From: Pegethrix bostrychoides GSE-TBD4-15B
GTDB taxonomy: Bacteria > Cyanobacteriota > Cyanobacteriia > Elainellales > Elainellaceae
Length of the DNA stretch: 64,000 bases
Assembly (NCBI GenBank): GCA_019359155.1
Contig: JAHHHV010000085.1
Span: 21,208-85,207 of the forward strand
Reading direction: 5' to 3'
Shown here: in pieces, positions 26,335 to 34,114 of the stretch
How the letters are laid out: each line of letters begins with the position of its first letter
Position numbering within the stretch: position 1 is the stretch's first letter
Translations under genes and position numbers: made by a program
The notes under the pieces: model-generated
Database searches by the model: none
Told to the model about the DNA's origin: nothing
What the model saw: the letters and a program-made list of their open reading frames with translations, nothing else

Positions 26335-26490
26335 AATAGCCGCCGCCTGAGAATGGTTAACTCTTCTTATGCTAGCTGGTTTTTACAATTTATAAAGCTG
26401 TTGCAGCATAGCGTTTTGCGAGATTGCTGATAGAAAACCCTAATCAGTTTCAATGCGGATTCAATAGGTGAAAGCGGCAGATTCTGCCTG

Positions 26491-27192
26491 CTACTGCCCC
26501 AATCCCTGCTCCGCCTCCATCCAGGCTTGCCAGAGGTCGGGGCGGCGGGTGCGGGTACGCTGCATCTGCTGGTCTTTGCGCCACTGGGCAATCGCCGGAT
26601 GATTGCCCGAGAGCAGCACCTCCGGCACTTTCCAGCCACGAAACTCGGCGGGGCGGGTGTACTGCGGGTAGTCGAGCAGTCCTGACTCGAAGCTCTCCAG
26701 CTTTAGCGACTCCTCTTTGCCAACGGTTCCGGGTAACAGCCGAATCACACCGTTCAGCAGCGCCAGCGCCGGAATTTCGCCGCAGGTGAGCACAAAGTCA
26801 CCCAGCGAAATTTCCCGCGTTACTAGATTCAGCACGCGCTCATCCACGCCTTCGTAATGGCCGCAGATCACCACAATCTGGTCGTAGCTCGCCAGCTCTT
26901 GAAACAGCGCCTGCTGCATCGGCTGGCCTTGCGGAGTCATCAATAGCACCTCGCGCCGCGGCAGAACGGGCAGCGATTCGACCGCATCAAAAATCGGCTC
27001 TGGCTTCAGCAGCATCCCCACGCCGCCCCCATACGGCTCATCGTCTACCTTGTGGTGCTTGTCAGTGGTGAAGTCGCGGGGATTCGTGAGCTGAACGCTG
27101 GCAATCTGTTTGGCCAAGGCTCGCCCCACCAAGCCAGAACTGAGCGGCGAGGCGAAGAAATCGGGAAAGAGTGTGACAATATCGAAGCGCAC
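26491..27192 (-). CDS. trmD: tRNA (guanine-N1)-methyltransferase
   Basis: A 233-residue SPOUT enzyme that methylates G37 of tRNAs reading CNN codons, using S-adenosylmethionine. It has MRFDIVTLFPDFF at the start, DDEPYGGGVGM, CGHYEGVDERV and the trefoil-knot SAM loop LTCGEIPALALLNGVIRLLPG. No ribosomal-protein or rimM neighbours are seen, which is common in cyanobacteria. The gap upstream (27193-27353) separates it from the accessory island. Confidence 0.95.
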   Translation of the reverse strand: MRFDIVTLFPDFFASPLSSGLVGRALAKQIASVQLTNPRDFTTDKHHKVDDEPYGGGVGMLLKPEPIFDAVESLPVLPRREVLLMTPQGQPMQQALFQELASYDQIVVICGHYEGVDERVLNLVTREISLGDFVLTCGEIPALALLNGVIRLLPGTVGKEESLKLESFESGLLDYPQYTRPAEFRGWKVPEVLLSGNHPAIAQWRKDQQMQRTRTRRPDLWQAWMEAEQGLGQ

Positions 27193-27353
27193 AGATTGAG
27201 ACAGGTTCTAAAGAGTTGAGCAGCCATCCAGAATCCGCTTTCATTATCCCTTGGTTGGTCTTCAGATGAGTTGACTCTCAAGCCCGACATACTTTAGCGC
27301 AACATACTTTGGCGCGCTCGCACGACTCTTGAGATTAGGAGTCGCAGATCGCG

Positions 27354-27458
27354 TTATTGACAGATTTGCTGAATCTGATGGGTGCTGGCGGCGATGCGCG
27401 GATCGACGGGGGTAGTGGCTTGGTAGTCGAGGTAGATCACGGTTGGTCGATCGGTTCG
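27354..27458 (-). pseudogene. N-terminal stub of a cysteine desulfurase (NifS/IscS-like)
   Basis: The frame reads TDRPTVIYLDYQATTPVDPR, which is the well-known N-terminus of cysteine desulfurases. It then changes to unrelated residues and stops at 27354, leaving about 22 of roughly 390 residues. There is no ATG at the expected place (CGA stands there); a GTG at 27440 is possible. The stub begins right behind the Uma2 gene at 27463. It is best read as what remains after deletion of the gene body. Confidence 0.65.
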
Positions 27459-27462
27459 TGGA

Positions 27463-28146
27463 TCACGGCTGCTGAAGTTGGCTGATGAACTGCTGGTGTT
27501 CGGAGCTGTGGATGCCCTGCTGAAGCGTGGCAAGTACGGCAGGCAGATCGCCTGAGAGGAGCGGATTGCCTGCGAGCCAGAGGCCGGGAAACACTCGGCT
27601 GCGAAGGATGCCTGCCTCGTCGGGGAGCAGGGGCTTGTAGGTTTCGTCTTCGAGGTAGAACCAGTCGAGCTGCTGGCTGTAGGTACGCCAGACGAGATAT
27701 TCTGGGATGCCGTTGCGACGGTAGACGCGGAGCTTGTCGTGCAGGTCGTAGGAGGTGCTGCTGGCGGCAATTTCGACGGTGAGTTCGACTGCACCTTCAA
27801 GGTAGCCATCGGCGCTGATGCGGGATTGGCCACCAGTTTCGCGGCGCAGGACGGCATCGGGCTGGGGTTCGTTGTCGGCATCGAGGCGGACGGTGGGGTT
27901 GTCGTAGGCTGCAACTCCGGGGGTGGCGGCTCTATAGACCCCTAGCCAAGTCATTATGTCGGCATGGGGCTGGCTGTGAATGACGCGGACGGGTGAACTC
28001 ACGTAGACGACTCCTTCGATTAGTTCGGCTTTTTTGAGCTGAGGCATGGCGCTGTAGCGACGCTCAAATTCGGCGCGAGTGAGTCGGTCGCCGTTTTCCA
28101 GTGGCGGCAGTTGGCTGAGGCGTTCGGAGCTATGGTGGGTTGTCAT
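27463..28146 (-). CDS. Uma2-family (DUF820) putative restriction-type nuclease
   Basis: A 227-residue protein of the Uma2/DUF820 family, with a PD-(D/E)XK-like fold that is highly expanded in cyanobacteria. Visible family blocks are ELIEGVVYV (Glu), QPDAVLR (Asp), LTVEIAASS (the D/E-x-A type strand) and KLRVYRRNGIPEYLVW (Lys). The C-terminus is longer than usual. The role of the family is unsettled, with links to mobile DNA. A second, different Uma2 protein follows upstream (28186-28794), 39 bases away. Confidence 0.85.
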   Translation of the reverse strand: MTTHHSSERLSQLPPLENGDRLTRAEFERRYSAMPQLKKAELIEGVVYVSSPVRVIHSQPHADIMTWLGVYRAATPGVAAYDNPTVRLDADNEPQPDAVLRRETGGQSRISADGYLEGAVELTVEIAASSTSYDLHDKLRVYRRNGIPEYLVWRTYSQQLDWFYLEDETYKPLLPDEAGILRSRVFPGLWLAGNPLLSGDLPAVLATLQQGIHSSEHQQFISQLQQP

Positions 28147-28185
28147 GGGTTGTAGCGAGCTAGAGGTTTGGCGGTTGGCCGTATT

Positions 28186-28794
28186 TTAACGTCGGCTGTC
28201 ATCGACGGGTGGTGGAGCGGCTGGGAGGTTGACATCGGCGTAGAGGTCTTGCAGGTTGGCTTTGAGCTGGAGGCTGGGGAGTTCAAAGCTGCTGCTGTCT
28301 GGGTTTTGGCTGGGGCTGTAGGATTGCAGTACCCAGAGTCCGGCTTCGTTGCGGCGGAAAGCTTCGAGGCGCTGGTGGCGGCTGTTGAGCAGGATGTATT
28401 CTTGCAGGCTGTCGAGGGTTTGGTAGTCGGCAAATTTGTCGCCGCGATCAAATGCCTCTGTGGAGTCGGAAAGTACTTCGGCGATCAGGCGGGGGAAGCG
28501 TTTGTAGGTGGGGGTTTGCTGGTCGCGGGGGTCACAGGTGACGAGGAGATCGGGGTAGTAGAAGCAGTTGCGGGCTTCGATGCGGGCTTTCATATCGGAG
28601 ATGTAGACTTGGCAACCGCTACCGCGCAGATGGTTGCGGAGCAAGATGGCTAGGTTGAGGGCAAGGGTGATGTGAATATCGGTGGCTCCGGCCATGCTGT
28701 AAATTTCGCCGTTGATATATTCGTGTTTGGTGGGGCTTTCTGCCTCCATTTGCAGGTATTCGTCGGGTGAGAATTGTTGGGGTGAGGTGATCAT
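28186..28794 (-). CDS. Uma2-family (DUF820) putative nuclease
   Basis: A 202-residue second Uma2 protein. MITSPQQFSPDEYLQ is the common start, followed by EYINGEIYSMAG (Glu), YYPDLLVTCD (Asp), LIAEVLSDST (Glu) and KFADYQTLDSLQEYILL (Lys). This order matches the family's PD-(D/E)XK-like core. It is not a close duplicate of the 27463-28146 gene. The C-terminus from about residue 165 is Ser/Pro-rich. It lies divergent to the antitoxin gene at 28909. Confidence 0.88.
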   Translation of the reverse strand: MITSPQQFSPDEYLQMEAESPTKHEYINGEIYSMAGATDIHITLALNLAILLRNHLRGSGCQVYISDMKARIEARNCFYYPDLLVTCDPRDQQTPTYKRFPRLIAEVLSDSTEAFDRGDKFADYQTLDSLQEYILLNSRHQRLEAFRRNEAGLWVLQSYSPSQNPDSSSFELPSLQLKANLQDLYADVNLPAAPPPVDDSRR

Positions 28795-28908
28795 GGCTGC
28801 ATTGGAGGCGAGAATTGCGGGCTGAATGGTTTTAATGTAGTACGAAGTTAGTACTGATAGTTGCTGACTCCAGCTATACTGAACCTTGTCGAGATTTGGG
28901 GTATTCTG

Positions 28909-29175
28909 ATGAACTTCTCTCCTGCACTACAGCAAGCGATTGAACAAATTGCCTTAAGCCAGGGTATTTCGTCAGAGCAATTTATCGTTCAGACATTAGT
29001 TGAAAAGATCAATAGTCTCAAGCACCGCAGTTTAACGGTTTCAACGTCCCAAACTGGTCTGAGAGAGCAGGATGGCATTCTTGTCTTTGATACCGAGGCT
29101 CTCGACCACATTGACTTCAACGCACTCATTGCTAAAAGCCGGGAAGAACGCGCATTGGAGCAGAGTGGACTATGA
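28909..29175 (+). CDS. Probable type II antitoxin of a VapC/PIN toxin pair
   Basis: An 88-residue protein starting MNFSPALQQAIEQIALSQG. The ATG at 28909 is preferred to the longer frame at 28861. It has a helical N-terminal half like a small DNA-binding/dimerisation module and a C-terminal half (FDTEALDHIDFNALI) suited to wrapping a toxin. The call rests mainly on context: its stop overlaps the start of a PIN-domain frame (ATGA at 29172), as in vapBC operons. The toxin is broken, so this antitoxin is an orphan here. Confidence 0.65.
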   Translation: MNFSPALQQAIEQIALSQGISSEQFIVQTLVEKINSLKHRSLTVSTSQTGLREQDGILVFDTEALDHIDFNALIAKSREERALEQSGL

Positions 29176-29397
29176 ACGTTTTGTTTGACAGCTCCGTTGT
29201 GATTGCGGCATTGCTCCAAAGCATCCAAATCACGCGCCTTGCTTCATCCAACTACAGGCGGCAGAGTTGCGTCAAACTCAAGGCTATCTTTCTACCCACA
29301 GTTTGGCAGAAGTTTATTCGGTGATGACCCGAACCCCCAGTCAACCGCGAATCTCTCCCCCAAGCGGCTCTCAAAGCAGAGGCAGATAAAATACTGA

Positions 29398-30291
29398 GAG
29401 GGCATCTGAGAAGTATCGGGCTAGGCAAGCCGCCTCAGCATGACTCGGATCATCGCTACCTGAATCATCGCTTCTGAGGTTTTCGGCAACCCCTCGTAAT
29501 CTTTACTCAACCGACGACACCAATTCCACCAACCAAACCTCCTCTCGACAATCCACCGCTTTGGTAGGACAACGAAGCCCTTTGCCGTATCTGAACGCTT
29601 CACGGTTTCGATAATCCAGCGGTAATGATCCATCACCCAACGCATGAATTCTGCACCTTCATATCCCCCATCCACCCAAATCAACACCAGCCGCATGAAC
29701 TGTTGTCGTATCCCATTCAACTTCTCAAACACCAACTTTGCACCCTCTCGCTCTGGTACGCTGGCAGCCGTAACCACCACCAAAATCATCAGTCCCATCG
29801 TATCGACCAATAGATGGCGTTTTCGACCTTTGACCCGCTTGCCCCCATCGTAGCCGACTGCTTCATGCACCATCGTGGCACTCTTGACTGACTGACTATC
29901 CAGAATCATTGCCGAAGGACTCGTCATCCGGCCGTCTGAGACTCTCACCCATTGCCGCAGTTTGTCGTGAATTCGTTCCCAATCCCCCTCAATTCGCCAT
30001 TGGCGAAAGTAGTGATAGACCGTCTTGGGCTTGGGAAAATCATGGGGCAACAACTCCCAAGCACAGCCTGTCACCAAGAGGTAAAAAATGGCATTGACGA
30101 CGGCTCTCATATCCACGGTTCTCGGTCGTCCACCGGGTTTGGCAGGCGGAATTAAAGGACTCAGCAGTTCCCATTGTTCATCGGTTAAATCGGTACGATA
30201 GGATGAAGTCATGGCTCTCATCTCCTGTGTCTGTGTTTTTTCTAATCATAGGGTAACAAGATGAGGGCTTTTATACTTCTCAGATGCCCTC
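29398..30291 (-). mobile_element. IS5-family insertion sequence, 894 bp, with TGA target duplication
   Basis: Perfect terminal inverted repeats of 19 bp (GAGGGCATCTGAGAAGTAT at 29398-29416, reverse complement at 30273-30291) are flanked by the 3-bp direct repeat TGA (29395-29397 and 30292-30294). A TNA duplication fits the IS1031-type branch of the IS5 family. The element carries one intact transposase and is inserted into the PIN toxin relic. Confidence 0.93.
29421..30212 (-). CDS. IS5-family transposase
   Basis: A 263-residue DDE transposase. It starts MTSSYRTDLTDEQWELLSPLIP, the usual DUF4096-type head, followed by GCAWELLPHDFP. The catalytic residues appear as ILDSQSVK (Asp), VDGGYEG (Asp) and VERRFGW (Glu). 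ATG at 30212 is preferred; ATG at 30221 is also in frame. The open frame is unbroken and both ends of the IS are perfect, so the element may still be active. Confidence 0.95.
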   Translation of the reverse strand: MTSSYRTDLTDEQWELLSPLIPPAKPGGRPRTVDMRAVVNAIFYLLVTGCAWELLPHDFPKPKTVYHYFRQWRIEGDWERIHDKLRQWVRVSDGRMTSPSAMILDSQSVKSATMVHEAVGYDGGKRVKGRKRHLLVDTMGLMILVVVTAASVPEREGAKLVFEKLNGIRQQFMRLVLIWVDGGYEGAEFMRWVMDHYRWIIETVKRSDTAKGFVVLPKRWIVERRFGWWNWCRRLSKDYEGLPKTSEAMIQVAMIRVMLRRLA

Positions 30292-30383
30292 TGACGCTCA
30301 ATCCTAGTCACTTTAGCCGTTTGAGTACTGAGATCGCCTGAATCACGGAGGTTCCTGAGTAGTTGTTAGTAAGCTCAACCTCC

Positions 30384-30427
30384 GCCATAGCTTAAATCCC
30401 TGATTGGTCGCTAGCGAAATGAGCGGC
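30384..30427 (-). pseudogene. Duplicate 3' tail of the neighbouring HNH gene
   Basis: About 44 bases here match the 3' end of the HNH gene (30498-30541) with few differences and encode nearly the same PLISLATNQGFKLW. The frame then continues differently to a stop near 30342. Only this tail survives, between the toxin relic and the HNH gene. It points to an earlier second copy or an imperfect duplication. Confidence 0.6.
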
Positions 30428-30477
30428 TGCGTCTAGCACTCTGAACGAAAATCATTAGGCAGTTCGCTCAGGTGGAG

Positions 30478-31167
30478 TCACGCGCTATATGAGGTCTGCC
30501 ATAGCTTAAATCCCTGGTTGGTTGCGAGAGAAATGAGCGGTGGGATCGCGTTGCTGTAAGCGTTTCTCAGCTTTTCTAAGTCCAGTAAATCATCCTGATT
30601 TTGAATCCTCAGATCGTTGATATATACTTCTACTGTTTCATCCCATGTATTTTGAGGTGTTGTCTCATGAAAGGTTCTCAAGCCAAGATGCTGAGCCGTG
30701 ATGAATTTCTCAAAAGCATGATCTGGAGGCAGATTATTCGATTTAGAGGAATTGACTTCAGGTGTCGTGGGTACTAAATTCCAAAGCTGATCATGTGCAA
30801 CGAATGACCAGGGTAAATAATGATCTAGAGAAAAATTATTTGCATCTATTTTTTGGTCTGAGTAGATGCAGTAGAAATCAATCTGATTCAGAATCAGTTT
30901 CCAGTAGTTAGTCTGTTTCAATAAAGACTCTCTCTTGCTGGGTGTAACCAGCTTGCAAACTAATCCAGGTGTGCTGGGGTTACGCCTCTGCATGTAGCCA
31001 AGCCACTCCCATGCTGCCCAGTCGCGAACAATTGTGTAGTGCTTTTCAAAATAAGCAGCCCAAGACGGATGAAAGATAATTGAACTGCAAGAACCATGTT
31101 TTGTAGAATCAAAATGGTATAAAGTCTTATATTTCCTGAAACTCACTTCTGCTACTTTAGGCACCAC
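30478..31167 (-). CDS. HNH endonuclease-domain protein, 5' end cut by an IS
   Basis: A 229-residue frame with an HNH-type core at about residues 97-143 (YCIYSD, SLDHYLPWSF, LWNLVPTTPEVNSSKSN). The first zinc-knuckle cysteine pair of related HNH proteins is only partly kept. The frame stays open upstream to about 31234, right at the end of the next IS (31228), so the listed GTG at 31167 is probably not the native start. If the IS is removed the frame can join an ATG at about 32480 giving MKALFLESEL. It was probably a restriction or defence nuclease; the gene is AT-rich compared with its surroundings. Confidence 0.6.
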   Translation of the reverse strand: MVPKVAEVSFRKYKTLYHFDSTKHGSCSSIIFHPSWAAYFEKHYTIVRDWAAWEWLGYMQRRNPSTPGLVCKLVTPSKRESLLKQTNYWKLILNQIDFYCIYSDQKIDANNFSLDHYLPWSFVAHDQLWNLVPTTPEVNSSKSNNLPPDHAFEKFITAQHLGLRTFHETTPQNTWDETVEVYINDLRIQNQDDLLDLEKLRNAYSNAIPPLISLATNQGFKLWQTSYSA

Positions 31168-31227
31168 AACATCAAGATTGGTTTCTTTCCCTTTATTCTT
31201 GATTCCTTGCAGCTCACTTTCGAGGAA

Positions 31228-32467
31228 TCAGTAGATCACAAATTCACGTTGAGAGAGGCAAAAAGATGGCAGTGACGACAGGAAAATGTCGTTCGACTGC
31301 CCGAGAGAGGAACTCCAACATCGTCTTGAGTGGAAGCAACTGACGAAAAACAACTCTGCCTCCCCGTTGGCTGCGACTGACATAGACCCACAGCAGATAG
31401 ACCCACAGGTTAACCAAGATAAAGGCAAGCGCCACAAACAACAACCTCAGCACAGGATTCTTGCTCGTCGTCCGAATCCGACAATGGTTCTTGATTCTGT
31501 AACTGCTCTCAATGCCAAAGCGCTCTCGATACTGCTCAAAGAGCTGATGCAGTGCCACTTTAACCCGGTGAACAACATAGAGAAAATACTGCACCCCATG
31601 CCGACCATGCCGACCTTTGTGATACCGACAAACCACCCGCATCTGGCAACTCACCGTCCCATGCAGTTGACTGTTGAGGCTGTAGTGAGTGGCATAGCTC
31701 TTGCGGCCTCTGAGTAAAGCCCGAGTCCCCCCTGTTTTGCCCCGAATCACCGCAGGCAGGATAAATCGGATGTTGAGGGCTTTGAGCCAGCGAATCACGG
31801 GCACACTGTAGAAGCCTCACTTGAGATAGAGCCGTTTGACTCCAACGCGCAGCGGATGCAGCATGGCCAGTAGAATCGTCACGGTTGCCACCAAAGTCTC
31901 TTGGCGATGCACGGCATGAATACCCAGAGTCAGACGTTTGTGGCGAGAGACCAAGTAGACCGTGGCATAGGCAAAGAACCGAGTCGTACCTGCTTTGGCT
32001 TGAGAGCGATAGAGATAAGCGGCTTCGAGTTCACTGGGATTGCCATAGTAAGGAATCAGGTGTAAGTCAATGGCGATGCGATGTTTGGCCTTGCGAATCT
32101 TGGCAGGAATACGACTTTGCAAAGCTTGATTGAGCTGCTGCTCTAGAGTCTCCATGTCATTGAGTTTATCCAGGTGATAGCGGATGCCGTTACCGCTCGG
32201 CATACCTTGAAGCTGTCGGGCGGTATGTTCGATGCTATCGCCGCGACTCGCAGCTCGCAGCAAGAGTTCAAACAGTTCTTGAGGACGATAGCCGCCCTCC
32301 ATTTGAATCGGCAGGTGTTGTTGCAAACAGTCGAGAGCAACTTCCAAGGTGGCTTCGTCAGTCAAGGCCGGTGTTGTAGATAATGGAGAGGGGTAGGTTG
32401 TCATGGCTGATTTTCAATGTGTTTAGCCTGACACTACCCCTTTCTTGCCCTATTTGCGATCTACTGA
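31228..32467 (-). mobile_element. Decayed insertion sequence, about 1240 bp
   Basis: The ends carry the inverted repeat TCAGTAGATC-N-CAAAT (31228-31243, reverse complement at 32452-32467; one mismatch). No clear target duplication is visible. It holds one transposase gene broken by an in-frame stop and is inserted at the 5' end of the HNH gene. Confidence 0.75.
31244..32404 (-). pseudogene. Transposase (IS4/ISH3-like DDE) with in-frame nonsense codon
   Basis: Two segments in the same frame (32404 to 31817 and 31804 to 31244) are separated by a TGA in RLYLK-stop-GFYSVPVIRW. Related transposases have a D-(R/K)-GFYS block there, so the second catalytic Asp is also gone. The N-terminal part has IAIDLHLIPYYG (first Asp); the C-terminal part has YRERFGIESSYR (Glu). 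The element cannot move by itself. Confidence 0.8.
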
Positions 32468-32533
32468 TCATAGGGCTTTCATGATTTGCCTACAGTTGAA
32501 TTTGATTGAGCTGTCAGTCAATCCTACAGTTAA

Positions 32534-34072
32534 TCACTGTATGTACCATAAGTCTATAACTGTGCCGGGTTCGACAATTGAACCTGCTTCAGGAAACTGT
32601 CTATAGATTTTACCGTATATATTTTCCTCGCTCCAGGGTATATTGGGATCTTCAAAAGGCTTATTTTTCTCTGTTGTCATCAAAGGATAATATGCATTAC
32701 CTTCATAGTTGGGAGCGGAATAGACAGAATTCTCATCCCGCTTGAGAGAGAAGTTCCAATCTGGCCAGGTTAGCATCGGAATTTCTTGAATGTTCCTGCC
32801 AATCATGTAGGGAACAACCGCTTGATGTGGCTGTTTCTCGCGCTCCGCTTTGGCTATCTTTTCCTCAGCTAATTTCCGATCTATAAACCTATTGAGATGA
32901 ATAATTAAGTCTTCATCTTTGTTCTCGAACCATCTTTGGACGAGAGACATCAAGTCGCTGTCTTTCAAGAAGGCGCTGAGGTGGCGATAGTTAGAGTTCT
33001 GCAAGTTTGTCAGAGATTGCTCCTCAGTCAAAATCACCTGAACGGTAAACTGTCTCTGATCTTTGATATAGCTATCCTCGTAGGCAGTCAGACTATATAG
33101 CCTGGTTTCATTTGGCTTGAACTGATAAGATTGCTCCTGATCGAGATTGCTGTTCCACTCAACAGTTTTAATCTGGTTCTCAAGAATATATTCTAAGACT
33201 ACTCTGTTACAGTTTGAGCTTGAGAAGGTTAGCGTTACAATGTCGCCAGCTCGAATGTTCGGCCTGTCAACGTGAAATCGCAGAGTATCCGGGCGTTGAG
33301 TTGCACTATCTTCAACATAGACCGTAAACTGTCTCTGCTCTTGAATAGTATGCTCCTGAAGAATATTCGTTGTGTACGCTGCGATAGTATATACGCATGT
33401 CTGAGATGGATTCAGTTGATACGTTTTTTCATGCTCAAGATCGCTGCCACTGCCCCACGCCATTGCATTGCCGACCCATCTCAAGCCCACCATGTCACTG
33501 CCTGGACTTGAGAAAGTGAGCGTAACGATTTCACCACTCTTGATAAATGGCTTATCGATGTGAAACTGTAAGCCAGTCTTCTGAGCAGTGGGAACTTCAG
33601 GTAGCCCAATAATTTTCTCTCGTGGCAAGTTGGGGATACGGTCAACCGAAAATACTCCAGCAGTGATTTTTGAGGTGCTCAGCTCAGGAATTCTACTGTT
33701 ATCAAGGGTTCCTGAAGTGATTTTATTCGCGTCCAGTTCAGGAATTTGGTCAACAGCGAGTTGGCCTGTGAGTTTAGCTACATCTAGCGCCTGAATTTGA
33801 TCAGAAGTGATCTGACCCTGTAAGTTTTGCGAATTTAAATTGGTAATGCCTGAACCAGCGCCCTGAAATTCGGTAGCGAAGATCTTGCCTGCTACATGCA
33901 GCTTTGCGCTCGGAGATATGGTGCCAATTCCAATGTTTTGATTGGCATCAACGCTGATACCGTCCTCCTCCAGGTTCACACAAGAGTCAATCAAATCAGC
34001 AAACTGCTCTTGTTTAGGGATATTTCCCTTTTGAAAATAGCTCTGCAAGACAGATCTTTTCTGAATAGACAT
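32534..34072 (-). CDS. Tail-fibre-like protein with Ig-like repeats and PASTA-like end
   Basis: A 512-residue protein. The N-terminus (KRSVLQSYFQKGNIPKQEQF, then IGIGTISPSAKLHVAGKI) resembles heads of tail-fibre-type proteins. Residues 75-155 repeat a motif of the type L-x-x-x-x-I-x-x-G-x-L-x-x-x-x-I-P about every 20 residues, as in fibre shafts. Two Ig-like repeats follow (about 168-260 and 268-345; both contain G-(E/D)-IVTLTFSS). A helical segment (350-400) and a PASTA-like C-terminus (QFPEAGSIVEPGTVIDLW) end it. GGGAG lies 8 bases before the ATG. It is last of five genes in one orientation. The function is unknown; a binding or structural role is inference. Confidence 0.6.
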   Translation of the reverse strand: MSIQKRSVLQSYFQKGNIPKQEQFADLIDSCVNLEEDGISVDANQNIGIGTISPSAKLHVAGKIFATEFQGAGSGITNLNSQNLQGQITSDQIQALDVAKLTGQLAVDQIPELDANKITSGTLDNSRIPELSTSKITAGVFSVDRIPNLPREKIIGLPEVPTAQKTGLQFHIDKPFIKSGEIVTLTFSSPGSDMVGLRWVGNAMAWGSGSDLEHEKTYQLNPSQTCVYTIAAYTTNILQEHTIQEQRQFTVYVEDSATQRPDTLRFHVDRPNIRAGDIVTLTFSSSNCNRVVLEYILENQIKTVEWNSNLDQEQSYQFKPNETRLYSLTAYEDSYIKDQRQFTVQVILTEEQSLTNLQNSNYRHLSAFLKDSDLMSLVQRWFENKDEDLIIHLNRFIDRKLAEEKIAKAEREKQPHQAVVPYMIGRNIQEIPMLTWPDWNFSLKRDENSVYSAPNYEGNAYYPLMTTEKNKPFEDPNIPWSEENIYGKIYRQFPEAGSIVEPGTVIDLWYIQ

Positions 34073-34114
34073 AATGTTTCTCCCTATTGTTTTTCTCCTA
34101 TTGTTGATATCTCG

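Larger units (their letters stand above)
29172..30341 (+). pseudogene. Degraded PIN-domain (VapC-like) toxin, interrupted by an IS
   Basis: The frame begins MNVLFDSSVVIAALL (PIN active-site Asp). It loses one base near 29219 and continues in another frame as PCFIQLQAAELRQTQGYLST, HSLAEVYSVMTRTP and PRISP. It then jumps to the family's C-terminal AALKAEADKIL, which implies loss of about 45 codons plus a frame change near 29357. The IS5-family element sits right after this; behind it TLNPSHFSRLSTEIA and a stop (30339-30341) complete the toxin's natural end. Three independent lesions make it non-functional. Confidence 0.75.

Noticed and set aside
26830..26960. TrmD knot loop reading TCGE rather than the common TGGE
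   Set aside because: I believe cyanobacterial TrmD commonly has this form, so it is not evidence of altered function.
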